64,000 bases of DNA from an uncultured Collinsella sp. GTDB lineage: Bacteria > Actinomycetota > Coriobacteriia > Coriobacteriales > Coriobacteriaceae. Under the pieces are notes generated by a model, which worked only from the letters and a program-made list of their open reading frames with translations, searched no databases and had not been told where the DNA came from. Of the stretch, positions 17,387 through 26,453 are shown piece by piece. The DNA lies in assembly GCA_900548365.1 (NCBI GenBank), contig URKM01000004.1, positions 1 to 64,000 of the forward strand. Direction: 5' to 3'. How positions within the stretch are numbered: the first letter of the stretch is position 1; every line of letters begins with the position of its first letter. The position numbers and the translations under genes are program-made.

Positions 17387-18061
17387 TTACGCTTCCGATT
17401 CGGAATCCAAGTATGACCGGACAGCACGAGACGACGTTGAGTAGTCAAAGCCGCGGCCCATGAGAAACCGGGTAAGTTTTTCAAAAGCTCGCGCCTCGGG
17501 AACGCTTTTTCGACGCAATGCCTCGATAGCTCGTTCGTAATCTTCGCTCGAATCAAAGTAATCATCTGGATAACCAGGAATATCGGATAAGACAATTCCC
17601 TTGCGCTTTAATTCGAACTCGATTTTCTTCCGCCCCCACCCACGTCGCTTTCGCTCGACGATGAAGCTTGATGCAAAACGTCGATCATCAAGATACCTTC
17701 GTTCTCGACCAAGCTCCATCGCGCGAGCTATCGCCTCATCACGAAAGCCCATCGACCGTAGCCTGCTCTCAAGCTCCATGGAGGAGTGATCGCGCCGAGC
17801 CTGCAGTTCAGCAAGCGAGGCAAGGCAAGCGGTGCTCTCGATGCCCAAAATACGCTCAAGAGCTTCATCCATGCCAAGCGGAAACGGGAGGCCTTTCGAG
17901 CTCAATACCTTAGCAGCCCGAGGCGCGAGCAAAAGCTCGAAAGCCTCCCCGTCGTCCAAGCTCAGATTAACCCGAGTTGCCGATCGAGCGCACCCGGCCC
18001 TTCCAGCATGGATATCGAGACGATTGAGCGTTTCGATATCCATGCCTATGACAAACCGCAT
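17387..18061 (-). CDS. recX: Regulatory protein RecX
   Basis: RecX limits RecA filament growth. The 224-residue protein has the all-helical RecX repeats: RSMGFRDEAIARAMELGRERRYLDDRRFA, then WGRKKIEFELKRKGI, then a last helix bundle near FLMGRGFDYS. It starts 7 bases after the recA stop, so it is co-transcribed and shares the recA SOS promoter. The start is uncertain: ATG 18061 has a weak site and ATG 18043 is an alternative. Confidence 0.9.
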   Translation of the reverse strand: MRFVIGMDIETLNRLDIHAGRAGCARSATRVNLSLDDGEAFELLLAPRAAKVLSSKGLPFPLGMDEALERILGIESTACLASLAELQARRDHSSMELESRLRSMGFRDEAIARAMELGRERRYLDDRRFASSFIVERKRRGWGRKKIEFELKRKGIVLSDIPGYPDDYFDSSEDYERAIEALRRKSVPEARAFEKLTRFLMGRGFDYSTSSRAVRSYLDSESEA

Positions 18062-18068
18062 CGTCCGA

Positions 18069-19199
18069 CTACTTGTCGGCCAGCAGCGAATCGTTAGAAA
18101 CTGATCCGCTCATATCAAAGGCTACGACTTCTCCCGTCTCCTCGTCATCAAAATCCAATCCACATGCGACGCGAACCTTATGCTCGATCTCCTCACGAAG
18201 GTCCGGATGCACCCGCAGGCACTCCTTAGCTGCCTCGCGACCCTGTCCCAAGCGCTCTACCTCATCGCCGCAAGGATATGTGTACCAGGCACCAGCCTTG
18301 CGAACGATGCCGTAATCGACGCCCATGTCGATAATCGAGCCCTCCTTTGAAATGCCCGTTCCGTACATGATGTCGAATTCAGCCGTTTTAAATGGAGCGG
18401 CGACTTTATTCTTAACCACTTTGCAGCGAACCCTGTTGCCAACGATTTCATCCTTGACCTTGATGCTGTCTATTCGACGAATATCGATGCGAACGCTGGA
18501 GAAGAATTTAAGGGCGCGGCCACCGGTTGTCGTTTCGGGATTACCGAACATCACACCGATCTTCTCGCGAAGCTGGTTGATAAAGATGCAGGTGGTTTTG
18601 GACTTCGCGAGCGATCCTGCGAGCTTTCGAAGGGCCTGGCTCATGAGGCGAGCCTGAAGACCGACTGAAGATTCACCGATCTCGCCCTCGATCTCTGCAC
18701 GAGGAACCAAAGCGGCGACGGAGTCGATAACGATGACGTCGATGGCTCCGGAGCGAACGAGCATATCGCAGATCTCCAAAGCCTGCTCCCCCGTATCGGG
18801 CTGAGAAATCAGGACTTCATCGATGTCGACGCCGATACGGGCGGCATAGGTGGGGTCGAGCGCGTGCTCTGCGTCGATAAAGGCGACCACACCGCCCAGT
18901 GCTTGGGCCTCGGCAAGGATTTCAAGGGAGAGCGTTGTCTTGCCGGAGGATTCCGGTCCGTAAATCTCAACGATACGGCCTCGCGGAACGCCGCCGATGC
19001 CCAAAGCCGCATCCAATGCGAGGGCTCCAGTGGGAATCGCTTCGACTTCGAGCTCGGGGCCGCCATCGCCAAACTTCATGATGGCGCCCTTGCCAAACTT
19101 CTTTTCAATCTCGGCAGTCGTGAGATCGATCATCTTATCGCGTTCTTCACCGGTGGTGCGCTCATGAATAGTCCGTGCGGGACCAGAATTTTTTGCCAT
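18069..19199 (-). CDS. recA: Recombinase RecA
   Basis: Strand-exchange ATPase and trigger of LexA self-cleavage. The 376-residue protein has Walker A GPESSGKT at 81-88, the Walker B strand IDVIVIDSVAAL, and the DNA-binding loops near EIGESSVGLQAR and FGNPETTTGGRALKF. The acidic tail ends near DEETGEVVAFD. AGGAGG lies 7 bases before the ATG. Expression is under a LexA box in its promoter. No intein is present. Confidence 0.98.
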   Translation of the reverse strand: MAKNSGPARTIHERTTGEERDKMIDLTTAEIEKKFGKGAIMKFGDGGPELEVEAIPTGALALDAALGIGGVPRGRIVEIYGPESSGKTTLSLEILAEAQALGGVVAFIDAEHALDPTYAARIGVDIDEVLISQPDTGEQALEICDMLVRSGAIDVIVIDSVAALVPRAEIEGEIGESSVGLQARLMSQALRKLAGSLAKSKTTCIFINQLREKIGVMFGNPETTTGGRALKFFSSVRIDIRRIDSIKVKDEIVGNRVRCKVVKNKVAAPFKTAEFDIMYGTGISKEGSIIDMGVDYGIVRKAGAWYTYPCGDEVERLGQGREAAKECLRVHPDLREEIEHKVRVACGLDFDDEETGEVVAFDMSGSVSNDSLLADK

Positions 19200-19229
19200 A
19201 GGTCATCCTCCTATACGTTTGCGAACTCG

Positions 19230-19258
19230 ATGGTACTACGAACAGCTGTTCGTTGCAA
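19230..19258 (-). promoter_or_regulatory. recA promoter with LexA box in the spacer
   Basis: On the minus strand TTGCAA (19258-19253), 17 bases, TACCAT (19235-19230). The spacer holds the perfect palindrome CGAACAGCTGTTCG (19239-19252), the actinobacterial and Bacillus-type LexA box. Confidence 0.88.
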
Positions 19259-19283
19259 GTACCACCACTGGAGTATAGATTCG

Positions 19284-19323
19284 AAAAACGCCCCGTTGCC
19301 TGCAAGATGCTAACAACGAGGCG
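19284..19323 (-). terminator. Terminator after cinA, ahead of the recA promoter
   Basis: On the minus strand CGCCTCGTTG pairs with CAACGGGGCG (10 bp with one T-G pair, 15-base loop), then TTTTT. It separates the upstream gene run from the SOS-controlled recA-recX unit. Confidence 0.75.
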
Positions 19324-19413
19324 ATTGAAATCGCGATCATTCTTACAGTCCAAGCTCAGGAAGCATGCGGGGCGAATCCAAACTGACAGCAGGAGCGACC
19401 ATCAGCATCAAAA

Positions 19414-19899
19414 TTACAAAATCGCACCGATAAGAAGCGTGACCGCCTCCAGGGAAGCAGAGCATCGAACCTCATTGCGATCACCCGTAAACACATATCG
19501 AGCGGCTTCGACGCCAAGGGCTGAAGCAAGCCCTATGTACACGGTGCCGGCGGGGTCATCGGCGGTTCCGCCGCCGGGTCCGGCGTAACCCGTAAGGCTC
19601 ACTGCGAAATCCGCACCGAATAGCTCTCGCGCACCCGACGCCATCTCGCGGGCGGTTTCAAGCGAGACGGCGGTGCACGTATCTAGAGTTCGTCTGGAAA
19701 CACCGAGGACGCGATGTTTAATCTCGTCGCAATAGGTGACCGCTCCTCCGCGCAACACAGCGGAGGCCCCGGGCACCGCCGCAATGGAGGACGACGTCAA
19801 TCCTGCGGTCAACGATTCGGCAGTCGCAATCGTTAGATTCCTGTTGGCGTATAGGGCAACCAATTCGGCACAGAGCCGTTCGAGTTCGCATTCACCCAT
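19414..19899 (-). CDS. CinA C-terminal domain protein (nicotinamide-nucleotide amidase type)
   Basis: A 161-residue stand-alone CinA C-terminal (PncC-type) domain. Members deamidate NMN to nicotinate mononucleotide in pyridine nucleotide recycling. TAESLTAGL, GGAVTYCDEIKHRVLGV and LTGYAGPGGGTADDPAGTVYIGL are the conserved stretches. The N-terminal molybdopterin-like domain of full CinA is absent. It starts 3 bases after the pgsA stop; pgsA-cinA-recA neighbourhood is widespread. Confidence 0.9.
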   Translation of the reverse strand: MGECELERLCAELVALYANRNLTIATAESLTAGLTSSSIAAVPGASAVLRGGAVTYCDEIKHRVLGVSRRTLDTCTAVSLETAREMASGARELFGADFAVSLTGYAGPGGGTADDPAGTVYIGLASALGVEAARYVFTGDRNEVRCSASLEAVTLLIGAIL

Positions 19900-19902
19900 C
19901 GG

Positions 19903-20517
19903 TTACACCCTGAAAACGATATGGCGAGCGTTCCATAAATACTGAAGACCGGAAATTACCGTGAGAACGACGGCAGCGATCATGAGCGCCCATGAAATGG
20001 TTCCAACGAGCTCGACGACGCCCGTCGCTCCCCCGCCGATGCTCAACGCGATGAAAAGGAGATAGCCGCACAGGGACAGCATGGTAACGGCTGTTTTTGC
20101 CTTGCCAAGCTTATCGGCGGCGATGACCTCTCCATTCGCGCTCGCGACCATGCGCAGCGCGCTCACGAGAAACTCGCGAAACATGATGATGAAGACAGCC
20201 CAGACACCGACGAACTGATGCTCCAAAAGGATGAGAAGCGCTGCAAAAACCAGTAACTTATCAGCGATCGGATCGAGGAACTTACCGAAATCGGTTACCT
20301 CTCCCCGCTTGCGCGCAAGATCTCCATCGACCTTATCGGTAAGGCTGAGCAAAAGATAGATCGCAAAGGCGAGCCAAGCCAAGCCAGCAGAAGTTTGCGC
20401 GAAGGCCATCTCGCTGAAAACCATGAACAAGGGTATGAAGGCGATTCGAACACAGGTGACCACGTTGGCGGGCGTCCATATGCTCGTAATCTCCTGTCCC
20501 TTCTTATTTACTGCCAT
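19903..20517 (-). CDS. pgsA: CDP-diacylglycerol-glycerol-3-phosphate 3-phosphatidyltransferase
   Basis: Makes phosphatidylglycerophosphate, first committed step to phosphatidylglycerol. The 204-residue membrane protein carries the CDP-alcohol motif DKVDGDLARKRG...G...D...D near residues 61-85 and about five hydrophobic segments. It opens with the usual TPANVVTCVRIAFIP. The position between rimO (6 bases upstream) and cinA is the common location for the housekeeping pgsA, which argues that the copy at 341-1054 has a different acceptor. Confidence 0.93.
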   Translation of the reverse strand: MAVNKKGQEITSIWTPANVVTCVRIAFIPLFMVFSEMAFAQTSAGLAWLAFAIYLLLSLTDKVDGDLARKRGEVTDFGKFLDPIADKLLVFAALLILLEHQFVGVWAVFIIMFREFLVSALRMVASANGEVIAADKLGKAKTAVTMLSLCGYLLFIALSIGGGATGVVELVGTISWALMIAAVVLTVISGLQYLWNARHIVFRV

Positions 20518-20523
20518 CGTGTA

Positions 20524-21861
20524 CTACTCCTCAACAACGTGACCGACAAGCTCATAGCAGAAGCTATCCGTGAACTCGACCGTGAGGATATCGCCGACCC
20601 GTGCCTCATCGACATCGAGGTGGACCGCGCCGTCGCTATCGGGAGCCTGGAACCATGCATGGCCGATGAGCTCGAGTCCGTCATCGGTCTCCTCGATGCC
20701 GTCGACGATCACCTCTGCAACCTCGCCGACGTGAGATGCGGTGGCGGCGAATCCAAGCGATTCGGCGAGATCCATGGCCGCCTGCGTGCGAGCAAGCTTG
20801 ATATCGTCATCGATCTGGCCCGGCATCACAGCGGCGCGCGTACCCTCTTCAGGGGAATACGAGAACACGCTCGTGTAGTCGAAACCGTTGCGGTCCATGA
20901 AGGCGAGCATCGCCTGGGCCTCCTCATCGGTCTCACCAGGGAACCCGACCAGGCTCGTCGTGCGAATGACCATCTGCGGGATCTCCTCCCGAAGACGGTT
21001 GAAGAGCTCGTCGAGCTCAGACTCCGACCCGCTGCGGTTCATCGCCTTGAGAACGCGCGCGGAACAATGCTGTACGGGGATGTCGATATAGGGAAGCACC
21101 TCGGGCGTGTCGCGAATGACGGAGATGAGCTCATCGCTCATTCCCTCGGGCTGAAGATACAGCACGCGAATCCACACCTTTTCCGGACGCAAGGCCGAAG
21201 CCAGCGCCTCGAGGAGCTGCGCGAGATTGGAAGGACCATCGGTTTGCGCCGAGAAGTCGGAACCCCAGATACCGGTGTCCTGACCGATCAGCACGATCTC
21301 GCGAACTCCACCGGCGACGAGCTCGCGAGCCTCGGCGATGATGCGGTCTGCGGGGCGGGAATGATACCGGCCGCGAATATACGGGATGGCGCAGAAGCTG
21401 CAGAATCGGTTGCATCCGTCTGATATCTTCACGTAAGCGACGGCGCCCTCGACGGTGCGCTTCACATCGGGAAGGAAAGCCGGCGCGAGACGGGTTATGC
21501 CGAGCACCCGGTCGCAGACGGAAACGATCCCGTCCTCCTCGTCCGTTCTTACGAAAGCCGCGACCTCCGGGAGCTCGCCGGGGAGATCGTCGCCATAGCG
21601 CGACGGAACGCATCCGCACATGACGATCGGCACGTCACGCACGCCGTCGTGCACCTCGTTCGCCAAGGAGAGCGTCGTCTCGATGCTCTCTGACGTCGCA
21701 GAAGCCAGAAAAGAGCAGGTATTGATGATGACGAGATCGGCGTCATCAACGCCATCCGCCTCATCATACGAGGCCGCCGTAAGCAGCGACCTCATGCGGT
21801 CGGTATCGACCTCGTTCTTGGCACAACCAAGCGTTACATACAAAATAGAGCCAAAGGCCAT
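20524..21861 (-). CDS. rimO: Ribosomal protein S12 methylthiotransferase RimO
   Basis: Radical-SAM enzyme that methylthiolates an aspartate of ribosomal protein S12. The 445 residues run UPF0004 domain (YVTLGCAKNEVDTDRM), radical-SAM CNRFCSFC in ISDGCNRFCSFCAIPYIRGRY-type context, then a TRAM domain ending near residue 440. The CAKNxVD start and the IPYIRGRYHSR stretch distinguish RimO from MiaB. It sits directly upstream of pgsA. Confidence 0.94.
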   Translation of the reverse strand: MAFGSILYVTLGCAKNEVDTDRMRSLLTAASYDEADGVDDADLVIINTCSFLASATSESIETTLSLANEVHDGVRDVPIVMCGCVPSRYGDDLPGELPEVAAFVRTDEEDGIVSVCDRVLGITRLAPAFLPDVKRTVEGAVAYVKISDGCNRFCSFCAIPYIRGRYHSRPADRIIAEARELVAGGVREIVLIGQDTGIWGSDFSAQTDGPSNLAQLLEALASALRPEKVWIRVLYLQPEGMSDELISVIRDTPEVLPYIDIPVQHCSARVLKAMNRSGSESELDELFNRLREEIPQMVIRTTSLVGFPGETDEEAQAMLAFMDRNGFDYTSVFSYSPEEGTRAAVMPGQIDDDIKLARTQAAMDLAESLGFAATASHVGEVAEVIVDGIEETDDGLELIGHAWFQAPDSDGAVHLDVDEARVGDILTVEFTDSFCYELVGHVVEE

Positions 21862-21870
21862 GGGAATCCC

Positions 21871-22368
21871 TTATCGATAGTTGGTGAATTGCAGGGGCTG
21901 TCCGTAGTCTTGATCGCGCAGAAATGCGATGACTTCCTGAAGGGCGTCTTTCGAGGCCGAGGACACGCGGAGCTTGTCAGACTCGATGGTCACTTTGACC
22001 TTCAGCTTCCTGTCCTTGACATCCTTGTTGATCTTCTTAGCCGTGGCTTGATCGATACCCTCGACGATGTGACCGAGGACGCGAACGGTCCCGCCCGAGG
22101 CCGACTGGGGCGCGTCCCACGATACCGATTTGATATCGACGCCGCGCTTGATGAGCTTGCTGTTGAGGACATCCGTTATCTGGCGAGCTACAAAATCGGC
22201 GGGAGCGTGAATCGTGAAGAGCTTATCGGCCTTCGAAAGCTCGATCGTGGCCCCGGAATCCTTGAGATCGTAGCGCTGGGACAGCTCGCGCGCGGTCTGC
22301 TGAAAAGCATTGTCGACCTCCTGCATGTCAACCTGCGAGACGACGTCAAAACTGGAATCTTTTGCCAT
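21871..22368 (-). CDS. YajQ-family nucleotide-binding protein
   Basis: A 165-residue member of the YajQ (UPF0234) family, whose members bind nucleotides and in some bacteria cyclic di-GMP. It opens MAKDSSFDVVSQVDMQEVDNA and has the SGATIELSKADK and FLRDQDYGQPLQFTNYR ends typical of the family. Start at ATG 22368 is supported by AAAGGAAG; an in-frame ATG 30 bases upstream has no site. No cyclic di-GMP enzyme is visible nearby. Confidence 0.93.
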   Translation of the reverse strand: MAKDSSFDVVSQVDMQEVDNAFQQTARELSQRYDLKDSGATIELSKADKLFTIHAPADFVARQITDVLNSKLIKRGVDIKSVSWDAPQSASGGTVRVLGHIVEGIDQATAKKINKDVKDRKLKVKVTIESDKLRVSSASKDALQEVIAFLRDQDYGQPLQFTNYR

Positions 22369-22397
22369 GGTACTTCCTTTCTCGTACAAGATCAGCA

Positions 22398-23768
22398 CTA
22401 AGCGGCAGCAGAGGTTGAATCAAGGCTGGCATCACCATCGGAGCCGGAAGCCGTCTGGGTGTCAGTCTGCTGGCCTGACGTAGCATCTGAATCCGAATCC
22501 GCAACGACTTTGGGAGCGGTTATCGAGACGCGTCCCACGCCGGAGCTCTTGCTGTCGTAGCGAACCTTCTCACCGTTCTTCTTGATCACGACGTCAGCGG
22601 GATTATCGACGGTGATCTCGATCGATTGCGTCACCGTATACTCCTGCTCGAAGGGACCGACGGGCGTATCGGAATAGACGTACTGCCCATCGAGCTTGAC
22701 CTCGATCCAAGACGTCTTTCCCTTAGCGATGCTGATGGTCACCTTCGTTTCCTGCTGAACCGTCTGCTGGCTGCCGGACGCGTCCGTATCTGAGCTCGCC
22801 GACGCATCAGTGGACGACGAGTCACTCGCATCGACCACGTCCGCATCATCTTCTCCCTCCACGGATGAGTCAGAAGAGCCGGCGCTATCGGATTGGACCT
22901 GAACCGTAGGCTCATTCGATGCCGAGGAGTCGGGGCCACAGGACTTCAACAGCAGGGCCGCTACCAGAACGACCAAGAGCAACGCAACGGCAAGAAGCAT
23001 CAAGAGCATTCTATTATCGAAGGCGGGTCCTCCCGATGCACCCCCGCCCGAACCACGCCGGCCCCGGTTGACGTTATAGCCTTGCCGTCCGCCACCAGCA
23101 CGGCGCCGTTGGTCCCCCGGAAGCGGCATTGGCCGCGAAGCGTTCTGGGATCGGGAGAAACCACCTGCTGGGTAACCCGCAGGACGGCCCCGGTAGGGAG
23201 CCTGCATCGCCCCCCGCTCCCTATAGCCCTGAGCACGAGCTCGCTGAGGATCAGATCCCCGTCCAGAGCCATCCGCGGGCGGAAGAGTGCGCTGCTGGCC
23301 ATAGCGAAGGCGATGCGGCCCCCGTTCGGGCCTCATCGCGGAAACGGGAGCGGGCTCGTGTAGCGAATGGGATTCCGAAACATAGCCAGCTTGGGGTGGA
23401 CGCTGACCATAGCGGGAATTGGGAACGCCGTTGACGATCATGAATCGACCGGCGGCGTTATCGCTATGGGGGCTCGCCTCGGCGACGCTGTCCTGAAAGC
23501 GCCCCGCGCCGGTATTGTTGACCCGTTCATAGGTGGCGAGCTCATCGAAGTATGCATCGACGACTTCTCGCGGATTCAACCCGAGGTACCGTGCGTAGCT
23601 CGCGATCATCCCCTGCGCATAGCCGCGAGGCGGCATGGCGGCAAGGTTGCCCAACTCGAAATACTCGATGATCTGGGGGCGGAGCTTGATTACGTTGGCC
23701 ACCTGCTGGATCGATAGACCGAGTTCACGGCGACGATTCAGCAGCATTTCTCCGAAACGAGAGGACAT
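22398..23768 (-). CDS. RodZ-like helix-turn-helix membrane protein
   Basis: A 456-residue protein with RodZ architecture: an N-terminal helix-turn-helix at about 5-75 (the MreB-contacting domain in RodZ), a long Arg/Gly/Pro/Gln-rich linker (about 120-250), one membrane helix at about 254-275, a Ser/Asp/Thr-rich external stretch, and a DUF4115 beta domain at about 340-415. RodZ ties cell shape to the cytoskeleton. Its start overlaps the ftsK stop, so the two are coupled. The linker is unusually long and basic. No mreB is in the window. Confidence 0.85.
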   Translation of the reverse strand: MSSRFGEMLLNRRRELGLSIQQVANVIKLRPQIIEYFELGNLAAMPPRGYAQGMIASYARYLGLNPREVVDAYFDELATYERVNNTGAGRFQDSVAEASPHSDNAAGRFMIVNGVPNSRYGQRPPQAGYVSESHSLHEPAPVSAMRPERGPHRLRYGQQRTLPPADGSGRGSDPQRARAQGYRERGAMQAPYRGRPAGYPAGGFSRSQNASRPMPLPGDQRRRAGGGRQGYNVNRGRRGSGGGASGGPAFDNRMLLMLLAVALLLVVLVAALLLKSCGPDSSASNEPTVQVQSDSAGSSDSSVEGEDDADVVDASDSSSTDASASSDTDASGSQQTVQQETKVTISIAKGKTSWIEVKLDGQYVYSDTPVGPFEQEYTVTQSIEITVDNPADVVIKKNGEKVRYDSKSSGVGRVSITAPKVVADSDSDATSGQQTDTQTASGSDGDASLDSTSAAA

Positions 23769-26452
23769 TACAACCCTCCAAACCCATCTTCCTCGGCCAT
23801 CCTGGCCTCAAGGGACTCGAGCTCCGCAAGACCCTCGGCGTCCAAGAGCACCTCGCGAGGCTTCGAACCGTCGGGCGGGCCGACGATTCCCTTCTCTTCG
23901 AGCATATCCATGATACGCCCGGCACGGGCATATCCGACTTTGAGTCGTCGCTGCAAGCCGGACGTCGACCCCAGCTGGGAATCGACGACAATACGCGCGG
24001 CATCCCATAGCAGGGGATCATCTTCCTGAACGTCGCCGGGCATGGTCATGCCGCCTCCGCCGCCACCGACGGGAGCGGGGGCAACGGCTGACAGGATCTC
24101 CTCATGGTATTCAGCAGCGCTCTGCTCCTTCACGAAGCCGACGACGTCGACGATCTCCTCATCAGAAACATAGCACCCCTGGATGCGCTTCGGCTTGCCC
24201 CAGTCGACACGGCTGAAGAGCATATCGCCTTGGCCGAGCAGCTTTTCCGCGCCCGTCTGATCCAGGATGACGCGGGAATCGATACCCGTCGCAACGGTAA
24301 GGCCGATACGGTTGGTGATATTCGCCTTGATAAGACCGGTGACGACGTTGGAGCTCGGGCGCTGGGTGGCGACGATCATGTGTATACCGGCCGCTCGACC
24401 GAGCTGGGCGATGCGGACGATCGAAGCTTCGACGTCCTTGCCGGCCACCATCATGAGGTCGGAGAGCTCGTCGATGACGATCACGAGATACGGCATCTTC
24501 GAGGGCGGGTTGTCATAGTGATCGAACTCCCCCGCCTGCTGCTTCTCATTGAAGGTCGCGATCTTTCGAACGCCGATGCGCTCGAAGATCTTGAGCCGTC
24601 GTTCCATTTCCGAAACAGCCCACTGCAAGGCGCTCGCAGCCTGTTTCGGCTCGGTCACGACGGGAACGTAGAGATGCGGAAGCCCATCGTAGGGTGCGAA
24701 CTCGACTCGTTTGGGATCGATCATGATCAAGCGGACATCTTCTGGGAAGGTGCGCATAAGAAGGGACATGAGGATCGAACTGATAACGACCGACTTACCC
24801 GAGCCCGTTGTGCCCGCGATGAGCAGGTGCGGCATCTTGGCAAGGTCTGCGACCATAGGGGTGCCCTCGGCATCACGACCCAGGGCGAACTCAAGCGGAC
24901 CGCCTTTGACATACGGCAAGATGTCACCAAAGGATACGTTTTCGCGGCTGCGATTTGGAATCTCGATACCAACCAGCGAAGTGCCCGGGATGGGAGCGAA
25001 GATGCGCACGGAATCCGTTGCGAGCGACAACGCGATATCGTCTTCGAGATTTGAGATACGGCTCACGCGCTCGCCTTCGCCGGGCTGCACCTTGAACGTG
25101 GTGACCGTAGGACCGGAGATCCAGCCGACGACGCGAGAATGGAGACCGAATTCTGCAAGGGTCGACTGCAGGGCGGCAGCGGTTTGCTCGAGCTCTTTGC
25201 TCGAGTAGGGGCTTCCCGATTTCTTTGCATTCCTATGGAGCATCGAAACCGGGGGCAGCTTGCGCTCCCCCTCTTCCGCGTCCAGAGTTTCAGGGTCTCC
25301 CCCGTTTTCCTTGTGGGAATGATCGCCGTCTCCCTTGCGGGCACGATCGGGCTGCAGGAAGGCCGGGATGGCGGCGTGCTGCAAAGTGGTGGGCGCATCC
25401 AAATCGGGGGTATCGTCGACGATGGAATCCGATACAGTTTCAACCGATTCTGCGGGAGCATCGGCAGCGCCATCCTGATCGCGGCGCATCTTCTTTTTAA
25501 CTCGGCCGATCTTGTCCTTGACGGGCAGGAGCCGCGTCCGGGCCTGATCCTCGCCTATTTGGTCACTCAGGTCGACGAAGGGGCTGGACTCTTCAACCTC
25601 ATCACCATCGTCTTCAACGCGAGGAAGAACCGTGGTCGAACGGGAGCCTAGGAACGTGGTCTCGGCCTGGCCCTCGGGATCGAAAAGACGAGACTGAACT
25701 GACCCGCGCCCCTGCCGGGAAGCGCCGTCGTCAGCAAGAAGGGACTCTTCGTCCTGCAGAGAGCCTCCCCAGGGATTATCGTTCACATCGACCCGGCGCT
25801 TCCGCGCGATCTCCTCAGCTTTCTGAGCCGCACCGCGCAGGAACGAACTCACCGAGAAACCGATGACGACCATGCCGAGCAGAACGACGCCGAACGAAAC
25901 GACGAGCGCGATGGTCTTTCCCAACGCACCCTGCAGCGCGGAGGCGATGGTGGCGCCCAGATAGCCGCCGGCGGACGAGAGGTTAAGCGGCTCGAACATC
26001 ACCGAACTCGACTCCTGCGAGCCCGGAATGAGCAGAGACAGGATAGTGCAGACGGCCACGAAGATCACAGCGAGGCCGCTCCAGGTGCGAAATGAGACGA
26101 ATACGCGATCGCGCAGAAAGACCAAAGCGGAAATAGCAAGCAAAGCGAGGGGAAGAACATAGGCCCCCAGGCCAAACCCGAGATGAAAGAAATTGGAAAC
26201 AGCAGCGGTCACCGGAGCGGAGGTAGGCGCGATGACGGCGATGAAGGAAGCGACGGCGATGACGGCGAGGACGACGCCTATCGCATCCCTGTTCACGCTA
26301 TCGTCAAGCATGGGCTCGAGCTCTTGATACTCCTCCGTCTGATCGGCGTTCGCGCGCAACGGCGCCGGGGCACCGGCAGCCTTACCTGCCTTCTTGCCCC
26401 GGGCGACAACCGTATTCGTATTCTTTTTGGCCGAGTTTCCGCTTCGAGCCAC
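23768..26452 (-). CDS. ftsK: DNA translocase FtsK
   Basis: Septal DNA pump of 894 residues that clears chromosome ends and links segregation to division. Four membrane helices lie at about 55-200, then a charged linker to about 400, the FtsK/SpoIIIE motor with Walker A GTTGSGKS and DELSDLMM, and a C-terminal winged-helix gamma domain (QRRLKVGYARAGRIMDMLE). All parts are intact. It starts one base after the rnj stop. Confidence 0.96.
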   Translation of the reverse strand: MARSGNSAKKNTNTVVARGKKAGKAAGAPAPLRANADQTEEYQELEPMLDDSVNRDAIGVVLAVIAVASFIAVIAPTSAPVTAAVSNFFHLGFGLGAYVLPLALLAISALVFLRDRVFVSFRTWSGLAVIFVAVCTILSLLIPGSQESSSVMFEPLNLSSAGGYLGATIASALQGALGKTIALVVSFGVVLLGMVVIGFSVSSFLRGAAQKAEEIARKRRVDVNDNPWGGSLQDEESLLADDGASRQGRGSVQSRLFDPEGQAETTFLGSRSTTVLPRVEDDGDEVEESSPFVDLSDQIGEDQARTRLLPVKDKIGRVKKKMRRDQDGAADAPAESVETVSDSIVDDTPDLDAPTTLQHAAIPAFLQPDRARKGDGDHSHKENGGDPETLDAEEGERKLPPVSMLHRNAKKSGSPYSSKELEQTAAALQSTLAEFGLHSRVVGWISGPTVTTFKVQPGEGERVSRISNLEDDIALSLATDSVRIFAPIPGTSLVGIEIPNRSRENVSFGDILPYVKGGPLEFALGRDAEGTPMVADLAKMPHLLIAGTTGSGKSVVISSILMSLLMRTFPEDVRLIMIDPKRVEFAPYDGLPHLYVPVVTEPKQAASALQWAVSEMERRLKIFERIGVRKIATFNEKQQAGEFDHYDNPPSKMPYLVIVIDELSDLMMVAGKDVEASIVRIAQLGRAAGIHMIVATQRPSSNVVTGLIKANITNRIGLTVATGIDSRVILDQTGAEKLLGQGDMLFSRVDWGKPKRIQGCYVSDEEIVDVVGFVKEQSAAEYHEEILSAVAPAPVGGGGGGMTMPGDVQEDDPLLWDAARIVVDSQLGSTSGLQRRLKVGYARAGRIMDMLEEKGIVGPPDGSKPREVLLDAEGLAELESLEARMAEEDGFGGL

Positions 26453-26453
26453 G

